52,927 nucleotides of DNA from Polyangium sp. 15x6 (GCF_029960785.1 NZ_JASBQE010000087.1:1-52927); one strand, 5' to 3'. Shown: positions 38,779 to 49,457, counted from the stretch's first letter. Notes: generated from the letters alone by a model not told the origin. Program-made: numbers and translations.

Positions 38779-38798
38779 GACTGACTGTCCAGTCAGTC
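38779..38798. promoter_or_regulatory. Palindromic TetR-type operator
   Basis: GACTGACTG (38779-38787) and CAGTCAGTC (38790-38798) form perfect 9-bp arms around TC. The palindrome sits in the 152-bp gap between the divergent activase operon and the tetR gene, 29 bp from the activase start. Such TGACTGxxxAGTCA palindromes are typical TetR-family sites, so the neighbouring regulator is the likely binder, repressing the operon and perhaps itself. Confidence 0.7.
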
Positions 38799-38901
38799 AG
38801 ATTTGGGTATCATGCTGCCCCGAGCGAGGCAAGGAAGAGCCCGCTCGCCTGGTGTGCATCCGTTGTGCGCATCACGCGGGTGAGGTGGTACAAGGCCCTT
38901 C

Positions 38902-39543
38902 ATGGACAAGGCCGAGCGTCGTCTCGAGCTCCTCCGCGCGGCTCGCGACGTCTTCGCGACGAAGGGCTATCACGCGGCGAAGGTCGACGACATCGTGGCC
39001 CGGGCGAGCGTCGCCAAGGGCACGTTCTATCTCTACTTCCCCGACAAGCGTTCGGTCTTCGTGGAGCTCGTCGACGGGCTCTTCTCGCGCCTCGGCGGCG
39101 CGATCCTCACCGTCGACACGCAGGGCGACATCGAGGCGCAGATCAAGCACAACATCCGCGGCATCGTCGCCGTCCTGCTCGACGACCCGGCGCTCACGCA
39201 GCTCTTGCTCTCCTTCGCGCCGGGCCTCGATCCGGCCTTCGCCGCGAAGATCCGCTCCTTCTACGACGGCGTGAAGACGCTGCTCCGCGTGAGCCTCGAC
39301 GAGGGCCAGCGCCTCGGCATCGTGGCCGATGGCGACACCTCGATGTACGCGACGTTCACCGTCGGCGCGCTCAAGGAAATCTTCACCGAGAGCACCGATC
39401 GAGGCCAGGCCTGGCCCCGCGAGCAGCTCGTCGAGCAGCTCTTCCGCCTCCTGCAGCGCGGCTACCTGCGCATCGACCGCGCCCCCGAGGCGCCCGTCTC
39501 CGTGCCCCCGAAGCCGCGCAAAATCCGCAAAAAGACGGCTTAA
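38902..39543 (+). CDS. TetR/AcrR-family transcriptional regulator
   Basis: A 213-aa repressor. An N-terminal helix-turn-helix (residues ~5-50: AARDVFATKGYHAAKVDDIVARASVAKGTFYLYF) matches the TetR family signature, followed by an all-helical ligand/dimerisation domain and a basic tail (PPKPRKIRKKTA). ATG at 38902. Divergent position next to the operator suggests control of the acyl-CoA dehydratase activase operon; an acyl-CoA or aromatic ligand is possible but unproven. A T-rich terminator follows. Confidence 0.9.
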   Translation: MDKAERRLELLRAARDVFATKGYHAAKVDDIVARASVAKGTFYLYFPDKRSVFVELVDGLFSRLGGAILTVDTQGDIEAQIKHNIRGIVAVLLDDPALTQLLLSFAPGLDPAFAAKIRSFYDGVKTLLRVSLDEGQRLGIVADGDTSMYATFTVGALKEIFTESTDRGQAWPREQLVEQLFRLLQRGYLRIDRAPEAPVSVPPKPRKIRKKTA

Positions 39544-39595
39544 CGCAGCGCAGACCAGCCGGTCATTCAGAACCCCGAGAGGGGTTCGTCCCGAC

Positions 39596-39617
39596 CTGAC
39601 CCACGAGTCAGTTTTTT
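39596..39617 (+). terminator. Probable terminator after tetR
   Basis: CTGAC (39596-39600), a 6-nt loop, GTCAG (39607-39611) and then six T. The stem is short (5 bp). A second hairpin, AACCCC-GAGA-GGGGTT at 39571-39586, lies just upstream without a T-tract and may add to termination. Confidence 0.55.
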
Positions 39618-39655
39618 ACGATGGTGACGTAACGTGACGAGGGAGCCGCGTGACG

Positions 39656-40411
39656 TCAGCGCGCGCGGCGCGGGAGGATGTAGCGGATGAAGTTCAAGAG
39701 CGTGCGCCGCCCGAACTCGCCTTCCTCGATGTCGGCGTGCAGCGTCTCCACGGCGAATCCCTCGCCGGCGAGGATCTCCCAGCGGTGCTCGATGTAGCCG
39801 CGCATCACGTCGGCATCGAGCTCGGGGTGGAACTGCACGCCGTAGCAGGTCTCGGTGAAGCGGATCGCGTGGTGGTCCTCGAGGTCGTTCTTCGCGAGCG
39901 CCGTCGCCCCGCGCGGCAGCCGCACGACCGTGTCCACGTGCGTCACGTTCGCCCGGAAGACCTCGGGCAAGCCGTCGAAGATCGGGTCGTCCGTGAGCTT
40001 GTGGATCGGCCGCGTGCCGATCTCGCGGCCGCGCGGGTTTCTCTGCACCTCGCCCCCGAGCGCCTGGGCGAGAATTTGGTGGCCAAAACAAATCCCGAAC
40101 GTGGGCACGCCGAGGCCCACGACCTCGCGCAAAAAGCCCTCCGTGGCGAGCATCCAGGGCTCGCGGTCGGGCACGTTCGCCGCCGAGCCGGTGATCACGA
40201 GGGCGGCGGCGTCGCGCATGTCCGGCGGCCCGCTCTCGCGGGCGTCGAAGGTCTCGTAGCCGCCGCTCCAGGCGTCGCCGATGACGCCCGTGATGAGATC
40301 GGCGAACTCGCCGCGGCGCTCGCGCACCTTGGGCACGGGCTCGCCCGTCTTCATGATGTAGATTTTCCGGTTCGAAACGTCCGAGCGCTCGGCTGCCATC
40401 ACGCCGATCAT
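39656..40411 (-). CDS. Class I glutamine amidotransferase-like protein
   Basis: A 251-aa protein with a GATase1 domain. The nucleophile elbow is FGICFGHQILAQALGG (Cys), and the catalytic His/Glu pair is in YGVQFHPELD. LVITGSAANVPDREPW is the oxyanion side. It resembles stand-alone GuaA-like amidotransferases (peptidase C26 group) used in various glutamine hydrolysis reactions; no synthetase partner is visible. Start is ATG 40411; GTG 40417 or an internal ATG are alternatives. Divergent from the YkgJ-type gene. Confidence 0.88.
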   Translation of the reverse strand: MIGVMAAERSDVSNRKIYIMKTGEPVPKVRERRGEFADLITGVIGDAWSGGYETFDARESGPPDMRDAAALVITGSAANVPDREPWMLATEGFLREVVGLGVPTFGICFGHQILAQALGGEVQRNPRGREIGTRPIHKLTDDPIFDGLPEVFRANVTHVDTVVRLPRGATALAKNDLEDHHAIRFTETCYGVQFHPELDADVMRGYIEHRWEILAGEGFAVETLHADIEEGEFGRRTLLNFIRYILPRRAR

Positions 40412-40466
40412 AATCACGTTGCGGGAAAAGGTCCCCTCCCGCGCTCCCGCACGTTATAGGGGCGAC

Positions 40467-41156
40467 ATGTCCGCGCCGCCCGTGGAGCGCCCCGTCTGGC
40501 GCAGGTTTCGACCGCCCTGGCTCTCGCGCGCGGCGGCCCACGTGCGCGCGGGCGGGCTCGCGGCGATCGTGGACGACCGGGATTCGGTGCAGATCCTGCT
40601 CGGGCTGACCGAAGCGGGAAAGCTCACCGAGCTCGGCCTCTGCGCGCTGCTCACCCTGGAGCAGCGGCGATTTCAGCGCGTGAAGACCGGGCCGGCGGCG
40701 GGGCTCGCCTTCGTGCGGATCCGGCCACGCTTCCGGCCCGTCGTGCTCGACTGGTGCGCGCGCGACGCGCTCTTCGAGGGACCGACGCGGGCGATGCCGC
40801 TCGATTGCACGACCTGCGCTGCCTGCTGCCACGACGCGGACGTGCGGCTCGACGAGCACGACCTCGCGCGCTTCCGCGCCGGCGGCCGACGTGACCTCGC
40901 GGGCCGGGCCTACGTAAAACGGTCGCGGGACGGGCGGGTCACGCTTCGTCTGGCGGAGGATGGCCGGTGCCGATTGCTCGGCTCCGACAAACGGTGCACG
41001 ATTTACGAGATTCGCCCCGGCGACTGCCGGGCATTCGCGGCGGGCAGCGAGGCGTGTCTTTCGGCGAGGCGGGAGACGCTCGGGCTCCGGGACGGAGCCG
41101 CGTGGGACGAGATCCTCGAGGCATTCGATCGGGGCCCTCTCGTGCGAGGGCCCTGA
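40467..41156 (+). CDS. YkgJ-family Cys-cluster protein
   Basis: A 229-aa protein with a zinc/iron-chelating Cys cluster domain. LDCTTCAACCHDADVRLDEHD and CRLLGSDKRCTIYEIRPGDCRAF match YkgJ-type spacing (CxxCGxCC...C...CxIYxxRPxxCR). The N-terminal half (about 1-105) is basic and unrecognised. ATG at 40467. Role unknown for the family; Cys positions imply metal binding. It converges on the small lipoprotein cluster with a 1-bp gap. Confidence 0.85.
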   Translation: MSAPPVERPVWRRFRPPWLSRAAAHVRAGGLAAIVDDRDSVQILLGLTEAGKLTELGLCALLTLEQRRFQRVKTGPAAGLAFVRIRPRFRPVVLDWCARDALFEGPTRAMPLDCTTCAACCHDADVRLDEHDLARFRAGGRRDLAGRAYVKRSRDGRVTLRLAEDGRCRLLGSDKRCTIYEIRPGDCRAFAAGSEACLSARRETLGLRDGAAWDEILEAFDRGPLVRGP

Positions 41157-41157
41157 A

Positions 41158-41454
41158 TCAACGCTCGGGGATGTCCTTGTTGAGCATCGCGTTCGCGGTG
41201 GTGTCGTCCACGCAGAGGAGCGTGTTGTCGGGGTTCAGCGTGCAGCGCTTGAGCTTCGAGTTCGTGTCCGAGCAGCCCTTGCCGAAGCCGGCGAAGCCGC
41301 TCGAGCACGTGCCCTCGAGGTACGTCTGGTAAAGGACGGGCTTGCCGTCCGCCGTCGACATCCAGTGACCCGCCGTGCGGTAACGAACCTGGTTCGAGCA
41401 CCCGACGCCGGTCAGCAGGCAGAGCGCCGCGCAGGCCCAAAGAAGTTTCTTCAT
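41158..41454 (-). CDS. Small lipoprotein (fourth of four tandem)
   Basis: A 98-aa lipoprotein: MKKLLWACAALCLLTGVGCSNQV with lipobox, then a short domain with CSSGFAGFGKGC and the pair RCTLNPDNTLLC. Last of four small lipoprotein genes transcribed together. AGGAG precedes the ATG by 9 bp; the longer in-frame extension is not credible. Function unknown. Confidence 0.75.
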   Translation of the reverse strand: MKKLLWACAALCLLTGVGCSNQVRYRTAGHWMSTADGKPVLYQTYLEGTCSSGFAGFGKGCSDTNSKLKRCTLNPDNTLLCVDDTTANAMLNKDIPER

Positions 41455-41468
41455 GGCGATCGCTCCTG

Positions 41469-41738
41469 TCAGTAAATGCTCTCGGGAAGGACGTTGTCGA
41501 GAACCTTGGTCTCCTTGCAATTCGCGGAGCCGGTCTCGGTGACGTCACAGACGGTGACGGAGAAGTTGAAGAGCTGCTTCTTCGTCGCGGGATCGACCTG
41601 GCCCGTGTTCTGGATGCGCTCCTGGTACACCTTCTCGGGGCCGAGGAACGTCTGCGAGGTCAGGATCTTCGGCGGAGGCCCACACGCGACGCCGGCGAGC
41701 GCGAGCAGCGCGACGAGCGCGATACGAATCGATTTCAT
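41469..41738 (-). CDS. Small lipoprotein (third of four tandem)
   Basis: An 89-aa lipoprotein: signal MKSIRIALVALLALAGVAC, then a beta-rich domain with VCDVTETGSANCKETKVL. AAAGGAG precedes the ATG. The Cys pair and flanking charged residues resemble those of its neighbours, so all four look like diverged paralogues. Function unknown. Confidence 0.75.
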   Translation of the reverse strand: MKSIRIALVALLALAGVACGPPPKILTSQTFLGPEKVYQERIQNTGQVDPATKKQLFNFSVTVCDVTETGSANCKETKVLDNVLPESIY

Positions 41739-41753
41739 CGTGCTTCTCCTTTC

Positions 41754-42044
41754 TCAGCGGACGTTCGTCGTCGCGCCACCATAACCGCCGCCCGCCTGCG
41801 GGCAGACGACGTCGTTCGTGCCGTCACACGACAGCTTGCAGATCAGTTTGTCCCCCGTGTCCTGGCACAGGTAGAACTGGTGCGTCTTCTTCGCGAAGAA
41901 GAGGTAGTTCTCGAACTTGTTGACCTCGAGCGCGGTCACGGGGCTCTTCTGGTTGTCCTCGAAGCGGGTGATCGTGCGCGTGACACAGCCCGTCGAGAGA
42001 GCCGCGAGGGCGAGGGCGAAGAACGCCATCGAGATGCGGGACAT
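41754..42044 (-). CDS. Small lipoprotein (second of four tandem)
   Basis: A 96-aa lipoprotein: MSRISMAFFALALAALSTGC, then FYLCQDTGDKLICKLSCDG and a C-terminal Gly/Tyr-rich end. ATG at 42044 follows AGAGGA by 6 bp; the ATG at 42050 would have no spacing. Co-directional with its three neighbours, with gaps of 11-15 bp. Confidence 0.75.
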   Translation of the reverse strand: MSRISMAFFALALAALSTGCVTRTITRFEDNQKSPVTALEVNKFENYLFFAKKTHQFYLCQDTGDKLICKLSCDGTNDVVCPQAGGGYGGATTNVR

Positions 42045-42055
42045 GGTCATTCCTC

Positions 42056-42277
42056 TCAATCCTCGTCCTGCAGGACGAGCTGCATCGGTTTGCAATCGGA
42101 GAGCGCGCCGTCGGCAGCCACCTGGCACTTGACGACCTGCTGCGAGTTGCCCTGGACGACCAGGAATTTCATCTGGTCACGAGCGCTCGTGATCTGCGTG
42201 ACGACCTTCGGGGGCGTACATCCGAAGGCGCCCGACAGCACCACAAAGGCGCCCGCGCTGAGTAGCCATTTGCTCAT
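42056..42277 (-). CDS. Small lipoprotein (first of four tandem)
   Basis: A 73-aa lipoprotein: MSKWLLSAGAFVVLSGAFGCTPPKVV, then QVVKCQVAADGALSDCKPM. It is the first of the four genes. A perfect TTGACA lies upstream at 42358-42363 on the minus strand but no clear -10 follows it. Function unknown; an envelope or matrix-associated role is a guess from localisation only. Confidence 0.7.
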   Translation of the reverse strand: MSKWLLSAGAFVVLSGAFGCTPPKVVTQITSARDQMKFLVVQGNSQQVVKCQVAADGALSDCKPMQLVLQDED

Positions 42278-42460
42278 CTGCACCAAGCTCCTGTGATCGC
42301 GCGGAGCCTGCGTGAGGCCCCCCGCCGCGTGTAGACCCTCGCCAACTTTTACGTCCATGTCAACGTTTTACCCCGTGCGCGTGAAGACAAAGGGCACGCG
42401 GACGCGTCCGGGCAAACGAGGCTACACAGATAGGACGAAATGCACTCTGTCGAGGGCGGC

Positions 42461-44848
<2,388 letters not shown>

Positions 44849-44883
44849 GGGCGGCTAGCTTCTACCGCTTCCGGCGCCGCGCG

Positions 44884-45564
44884 TCATCGCTTCGCGCCTA
44901 CGATGTCGGCGATCGCCTGGTAGTCGGTCTCCTCGACGGCCCCCTGGATGAGGCAGGCGAGCTGCCCGCTCGGGGCGACCAAGGCGTGGACGGGGAGGTT
45001 GCCCGCGTCCTTGACCCCGAGGGCCCCGATCCACGTGTCCCGCCCGCCGCCCTCGGGCAGCCAGTAGGACGCGCGCACGCCCCCCTGGCCTTGCGCCTCG
45101 AGGAACCGCGAGAGCTGCCGCTCGTCGTCGTCGAGCGAGACGAACGCGAGGTCGATCATCACCCCGGCGTTGCGCAGGCGGCTCTGGAAGTTCTGGAGCC
45201 GGGGCATTTCTTCTTTGCACGGCCCACACCAGGCCGCCCAGAGGTTCACCCAGACCCATTTTCCGACGCCGAACGAAATGCTGCCGGGCAGCGCCGTCGC
45301 GCCCGGGGCCGCGGCCGTCTTCAGCGCGCCCTTCGGCGCCGGCCGCGCCGTCGTATCGGCGCAGAGCTTGCGAGGCGCGGCGGGCGCGGCGCTCGGCTTG
45401 GCGGACGCCGTGGCCGAGGCCGGGGTCGTCCCGGCGGACCCATTCGGGGCCGTGACCGCATTGCTGCGGCCCGTCACCGGCGGCTCCGGTTTTACCGTCC
45501 CGCCGTTTTCGCAAGCAAGGGCGGCAAACGCGAGCGGGAGAATCAAAGCTGACAATCGACCCAT
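44884..45564 (-). CDS. TlpA/ResA-like thiol-disulfide lipoprotein
   Basis: A 226-aa lipoprotein. Signal MGRLSALILPLAFAALAC (Cys18), a Thr/Ala/Pro linker (about 20-80) and a thioredoxin fold with the active WCGPC at 112-116 (VNLWAAWCGPCKEEMPRL). Extracytoplasmic thiol reductases of this type act in cytochrome c maturation or disulfide repair. It overlaps the OmpA-like gene by 22 bp, and the VKOR-DsbA fusion lies just upstream, so it likely belongs to one redox pathway. Confidence 0.9.
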   Translation of the reverse strand: MGRLSALILPLAFAALACENGGTVKPEPPVTGRSNAVTAPNGSAGTTPASATASAKPSAAPAAPRKLCADTTARPAPKGALKTAAAPGATALPGSISFGVGKWVWVNLWAAWCGPCKEEMPRLQNFQSRLRNAGVMIDLAFVSLDDDERQLSRFLEAQGQGGVRASYWLPEGGGRDTWIGALGVKDAGNLPVHALVAPSGQLACLIQGAVEETDYQAIADIVGAKR

Positions 45565-46241
45565 GACACGAACGCGCTCCGGTTGATCGCCTCCGCGGCG
45601 CAGGGCTTGCCTTTCCGCGAGACATTCCATTCGCAGTATTCCTTGCCGAGCTGGGCGAACTCGTTGCCGAGCCAGAGCAAGCCCACCTGCTTGTCGAGAT
45701 CGGGCTCCTTGAACTTGTCGCCGACGTGGAAAAACGCGCTGTTCGCGCGCTTGTGCGAGAGCGACCGGTTGAAGTCCGGCGTGCCCGTCTTCGAGGCGCG
45801 GGCCACGATGAAGAAATACCGGGCGCCCTTTCGCTCGACCCAGAGCTCCTCCAGCATCTTCTTGCCGTCGTCGTCGAGCTTCTCCGAGCCGTCGTCGAAC
45901 ATCACGACGCCCCCGCGCTCCTTCAGCGGCGTGAAGAGCGCGTTGAAATCGTCGTCGCTGATCGAGGCCAGCGTCTTCACGTCGGCCGGCTGGCAGCCGC
46001 GCCGCGCCGCCCCGCCTTCGAGGCCGCACGCGTGAATCACGCGCGCCAGCACTTCCTTGAACTTCGGCGTGCAATAGGGGGCCTCCGCGTCGTTCGCGAT
46101 CGCCACCGCCGGCTTCACCGACTCCGCGATCCCCGTCTTCAGCCGCTCCGCCGAGGATTTTACCTCCGCGTGCACCGCGAAGGCCGATCCGGCGAGCAGC
46201 GTGCACCCGGCCACGATTCCGATGATTCCTGCGTATTTCAT
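45543..46241 (-). CDS. OmpA-like periplasmic/outer-membrane protein
   Basis: A 232-aa secreted protein. N-terminal signal or anchor (MKYAGIIGIVAGCTLLAGSAFAVHA), then a domain with an OmpA-C-like peptidoglycan-binding look: VVMFDDGSEKLDDDGKKMLEEL and SRSLSHKRA-type elements (FNRSLSHKRANSAFF). It also has several Cys (APYCTPK, HACGLEGG, RRGCQP, EYCEWN, KPCAAE, VDCQL), suggesting disulfides, in keeping with the redox enzymes encoded on both sides. It overlaps both neighbours (4 and 22 bp). Confidence 0.7.
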   Translation of the reverse strand: MKYAGIIGIVAGCTLLAGSAFAVHAEVKSSAERLKTGIAESVKPAVAIANDAEAPYCTPKFKEVLARVIHACGLEGGAARRGCQPADVKTLASISDDDFNALFTPLKERGGVVMFDDGSEKLDDDGKKMLEELWVERKGARYFFIVARASKTGTPDFNRSLSHKRANSAFFHVGDKFKEPDLDKQVGLLWLGNEFAQLGKEYCEWNVSRKGKPCAAEAINRSAFVSWVDCQL

Positions 46242-47500
46242 GGCAACCTCAAGTCCGGCGCGAGCTTGCGGATGCTGTACGCGAGGCCGATGTCGCTGTC
46301 CTCGTCACAGAGCCGCGTGTCGCCGAGGAAGAGCTGCGGCGTGCTGACCTGCAGCTGGTTGTTCACGATGTGGCGGAGCATTCGATCGAGGCGGAGCTTC
46401 GTTTCTTTCGAATCGATGCACGCGTCGAGGTTCGCCCATTTCTCCCGGATCGCCGCGCGCACGGTCGGCAGGCCCGCCGGCGACTTCGCGCCTTCGAGCA
46501 GCCGGTCCTGGTTGTCGTAAGCCCATTCGAGCACGTCGACCGCGCGGTTCTCCCCGCAGAGCACGGCCTTCGAGACCAGGCAGGCGCCCGGGTGCAGCGG
46601 GCGGTCGAGCATCCAGTTGCACTCGTTGTCGAGCGGGAAGAGCACGAGCGTCGTGTCGAGGCGCTCGAAGATCCCGTCGGCTTCCAGGCGCTTGTGGAAG
46701 GCCTTGCACGTCGGGCAGAGCGGATCGACGAAGAGCGTCGCCGGCTGCTTGGCCCCGGCCGGCGTGTGCCGGAGGAGCGCGTTGTTCGGCTCCGTGGGCT
46801 TCGCGAGCTTGCCGCAGCCCGTGATGTACGAGGCGTAGCTCGGCAGCGCGCTCAGGTAGATCAACGTCGGCGTGATCGTGAAGATCCCGAGCGCGACGAG
46901 CCAGGCGGGCACGAGCCAGATCGACCCCACGGGCCGCCCGCCCGAGCCCGCGCCTTCCGCGCCGCCCTCCGGCTTGTCCGCCGCGGGGGCCGGCCCGCCC
47001 TTGCGGGCGTCGAGCAGGATCACGATCCCGGCAATCGCGAGCAGGACGGACGAGATGTAGATCCCGACGCAGGTCTTGCAGTACTGCCCGAGCTTGAGCG
47101 CCGAGATCGCGAACATCAGCGCCGAGACGACGAGGGGCGTGACGCTCACGGCGCCGTAGAACTGGGCGGCGCGGCGCGGGGCCGTGGACCCGGCGAGCAG
47201 GAGATAGAGCGCGTAGGCCGCGAAGAACGCGAAGGCGCCGACCGCGAAGAGCGAGATCGGGATGCCGCCCCAGTACCGATCGCGGAAGAGCGCGGAGTAC
47301 GGGCTGTACATGGCCGCGCGGCAAGCGCTCTCACCCGCCCCGTCGGAGGCGAGCCCCGGGACGAACGAGCAGTGGATGTCGTGGACCTGGCGGTCGAGGT
47401 GCTTCGAATAATCGAGCGTCGAGAGGCCGCCGAAGACGAGCCCGATCAGCGATGCGACGAGCGCGAGGGCCGAGGGCCAGCGACGAGGTGCGCCGGACAT
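46238..47500 (-). CDS. VKOR-DsbA fusion (disulfide-bond-forming membrane enzyme)
   Basis: A 420-aa membrane protein. Residues about 10-165 are a vitamin K epoxide reductase domain with its loop Cys pair (Cys44, Cys60) and the active CKTC (141-144). After another transmembrane helix (about 193-215), a DsbA-like thioredoxin domain has the active CPTC (262-265, FVDPLCPTCKAFHK). Such a fusion oxidises envelope proteins and passes electrons to quinone, replacing DsbA-DsbB. It is the first gene of a four-gene operon with overlapping reading frames. Confidence 0.92.
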   Translation of the reverse strand: MSGAPRRWPSALALVASLIGLVFGGLSTLDYSKHLDRQVHDIHCSFVPGLASDGAGESACRAAMYSPYSALFRDRYWGGIPISLFAVGAFAFFAAYALYLLLAGSTAPRRAAQFYGAVSVTPLVVSALMFAISALKLGQYCKTCVGIYISSVLLAIAGIVILLDARKGGPAPAADKPEGGAEGAGSGGRPVGSIWLVPAWLVALGIFTITPTLIYLSALPSYASYITGCGKLAKPTEPNNALLRHTPAGAKQPATLFVDPLCPTCKAFHKRLEADGIFERLDTTLVLFPLDNECNWMLDRPLHPGACLVSKAVLCGENRAVDVLEWAYDNQDRLLEGAKSPAGLPTVRAAIREKWANLDACIDSKETKLRLDRMLRHIVNNQLQVSTPQLFLGDTRLCDEDSDIGLAYSIRKLAPDLRLP

Positions 47501-47765
47501 GGAAAGGGCTTACGCCGGAGACCTCGGGCCGTCAAACGGTCTCTGGAGTGCAGAGGGGCCGGCGCGGGCTCTCGGGCGAGCGTTCCGGGTCTGCGCAGAC
47601 GGGCATACCGGAGAAGAAGCGGGCGTCCGCGATCCGTCTCGGTTCTGGACGGCACCACCGTTGCGAGGCGGTGAGGGCGGAGGCCCACCGGGACCTCGGG
47701 GGGGAACCTGGCTCGTCATGGCCCGGCTTCCCGAGCGTCGAATGGGTTGGAGGAGACGAAAAGCC

Positions 47766-48140
47766 ATGAAGAAACTCTTTGGTCTGATGGCCGCGGCCGC
47801 GCTCGCCACCACGGCGGGGCTCGCGATGGCCGAGGAAGGCACGCAGCAGCAGCCGCAGCAAGGCGCCCAGCAGCAGCACAAGCAGCAGCGCGCCCAGAAG
47901 ATGGCGCAGGCCGGGATCGGGCGCCATCAGGTGACCGGCCGCATCGTCGACATCGACAAGGAGAAGGGCGATCTCAAGGTGGAGACCGAGCGCGGCCAGA
48001 TGGAGTTCAACTTCCCGCCCGCGTCCCTCCAGAATTACAACGAGGGTGATCAGGTGCGGCTCGAGGTCCTGATCCGCCCGGCCCAGCAGCAACAGCCGGC
48101 GCCGCAGCCGAAGCAGCAGCAGCCGCAGCAACAGAAGTAG
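47766..48140 (+). CDS. Secreted Gln-rich protein
   Basis: A 124-aa protein: signal MKKLFGLMAAAALATTAGLAMA, then two Gln-rich stretches (about 25-50 and 105-124) around a small beta domain (RHQVTGRIVDIDKEKGDLKVETERGQMEF) that resembles DUF5666-like OB-type domains. GGAGGAG precedes the ATG by about 10 bp; longer in-frame readings are spurious. Function unknown; the Gln tails could aggregate or bind surfaces. Confidence 0.75.
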   Translation: MKKLFGLMAAAALATTAGLAMAEEGTQQQPQQGAQQQHKQQRAQKMAQAGIGRHQVTGRIVDIDKEKGDLKVETERGQMEFNFPPASLQNYNEGDQVRLEVLIRPAQQQQPAPQPKQQQPQQQK

Positions 48141-48233
48141 CGCTAGCTCCGCTGTCGTTCCGGCCTTACCCGGGGAGCGGCGCGTCTCGCGCTGGCTCCC
48201 CTTTCGTTTGTCCGGGATAGCCATTGCAGGAAA

Positions 48234-48273
48234 GACACGAGGGATCGGCGATCACGCGCCGATCCCTCGTGTC
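48234..48273. terminator. Bidirectional hairpin terminator
   Basis: A perfect 17-bp stem (48234-48250 with 48257-48273, loop ATCACG) lies between two convergent genes. On the minus strand it is followed by TTTCCT, so it fits the 59-aa gene that ends 17 bp away; on the plus strand the downstream sequence is not T-rich. Confidence 0.7.
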
Positions 48274-48289
48274 CTCCGTCAGGCTTTGC

Positions 48290-48469
48290 TCAGCGGTTGC
48301 TCTTCCCGCCGCTCCTCTGCTCCTCTTCTTCGCCGCCGCGGCCTTCCTCGGCCTCGTGCCCTTTTTGCACGAGCTCGCGCTCGCGTTGCCCACCCTTCTC
48401 ACCCCCGAGCCGACCGGCCTCTTGCACCGTCATCGAGCCCTTCTCCTGGTCCTTCTTCTGCTCGGCCAT
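48290..48469 (-). CDS. Em/LEA-like stress protein (KGG-type)
   Basis: A 59-aa hydrophilic protein hidden in a longer spurious frame. It contains VQEAGRLGGEKGGQRERELV, matching the Em/GsiB-like repeat found in desiccation and general-stress proteins, and an E/G-rich tail. AGGAGG precedes the ATG at 48469 by 5 bp, which strongly supports translation. No cysteines or hydrophobic segment. Role in stress tolerance is inferred from the repeat. Confidence 0.75.
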   Translation of the reverse strand: MAEQKKDQEKGSMTVQEAGRLGGEKGGQRERELVQKGHEAEEGRGGEEEEQRSGGKSNR

Positions 48470-48631
48470 GACAACCTCCTCACCGGCCGCGCGCTGCAAA
48501 GTCGGGGCCTCCGCGCGCACGAGCGCGCCCGCGTGAAGAGCTTGCCGGGCACCACAATTGCCCCGGAACATCCCGCGCGGCGCGCCCTCAGGGGGCGTGT
48601 GCCGCGACGAACCGACCAGAGAGAGGGAGCC

Positions 48632-49423
48632 ATGGCAGCACGGAGGTTCACGCAAGGGCTCGTCGCGCTCGCGACGATCGCGGCGGCAAGCGCGGCAGGA
48701 GCCCAGGATCGAGGCGAGGAGGGGAGCATCCTCCTCGATCGCGCCTTCATCGGGCTCGACGCGGACCAGGACGGGAGGATCGAGCGGTCGGAGGCGACGA
48801 CGCAGCTCAACATGCTCGTCGGCGCCGTGTTCTTCCGGGCCGACGCGGACGGCGACGGCGTGGTGTCGGCCGACGAGGCGCGGGAAGCGTCGGCGTCGAT
48901 GCCGGCGCTGTCGCGGGTGCTCGGCGCGCTGACAGGGCAGATGAGCGGCGAGTCGCTCGACGCGCTGGAGGCGCGGATCGGGGTGACCTGGGGCGATTCG
49001 ATCTCGGCCGCGCAGGCGCGCGAGGCGACCGAGCGCGCGGTCGACGCGCTCTTCGGCGCGGTGGACGGGGACGGCGACGGGACGATCTCGCGGCGCGAGC
49101 TGCACGAGGGCGCCGCCGCGTTCGCCGAGCGGATGGCGACGAGCGCATTCGAGAAGGCCGACGCGAACGGGAGCGGGACGCTCGACGCGAGCGAGTTCGA
49201 GGCGGCCATGCTGGTGCCGGCGCGCGCGGCGTTCGCGGCGGCGGACGAGAACGAGGACGGAGAGCTCTCGCCGGAGGAGGCGCAGGCCGCGACGGCGCTG
49301 CTCGGGAGCTGGGTCTCGCTCTTGCCGGCGGCGGCAGGGCAGTCGCAGGGGACGAGCCCGGAGCTCGAGCGGCGGATGCGGGAGCGGATGCGGCCGGAGG
49401 GCAGGGGGCGAGAGCCGCGTTGA
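48632..49423 (+). CDS. Secreted EF-hand calcium-binding protein
   Basis: A 263-aa protein with a signal peptide (about 1-24) and five EF-hand loops at about 43-54, 71-82, 145-156, 177-188 and 205-216, each of the DxDxDG type (DADQDGRIERSE, DADGDGVVSADE, DGDGDGTISRRE, DANGSGTLDASE, DENEDGELSPEE). The C-terminus is Arg/Pro-rich. Calcium binding in the envelope is likely; the function is unknown. Confidence 0.85.
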   Translation: MAARRFTQGLVALATIAAASAAGAQDRGEEGSILLDRAFIGLDADQDGRIERSEATTQLNMLVGAVFFRADADGDGVVSADEAREASASMPALSRVLGALTGQMSGESLDALEARIGVTWGDSISAAQAREATERAVDALFGAVDGDGDGTISRRELHEGAAAFAERMATSAFEKADANGSGTLDASEFEAAMLVPARAAFAAADENEDGELSPEEAQAATALLGSWVSLLPAAAGQSQGTSPELERRMRERMRPEGRGREPR

Positions 49424-49457
49424 CGCGCGGGGAGGGGCCTTGCTACCACGCGGGGCC

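Noticed and set aside
42358-42363. TTGACA upstream of the four-lipoprotein operon
   Set aside because: Good -35 match but no acceptable -10 at 16-18 bp, so it was not listed as a promoter.
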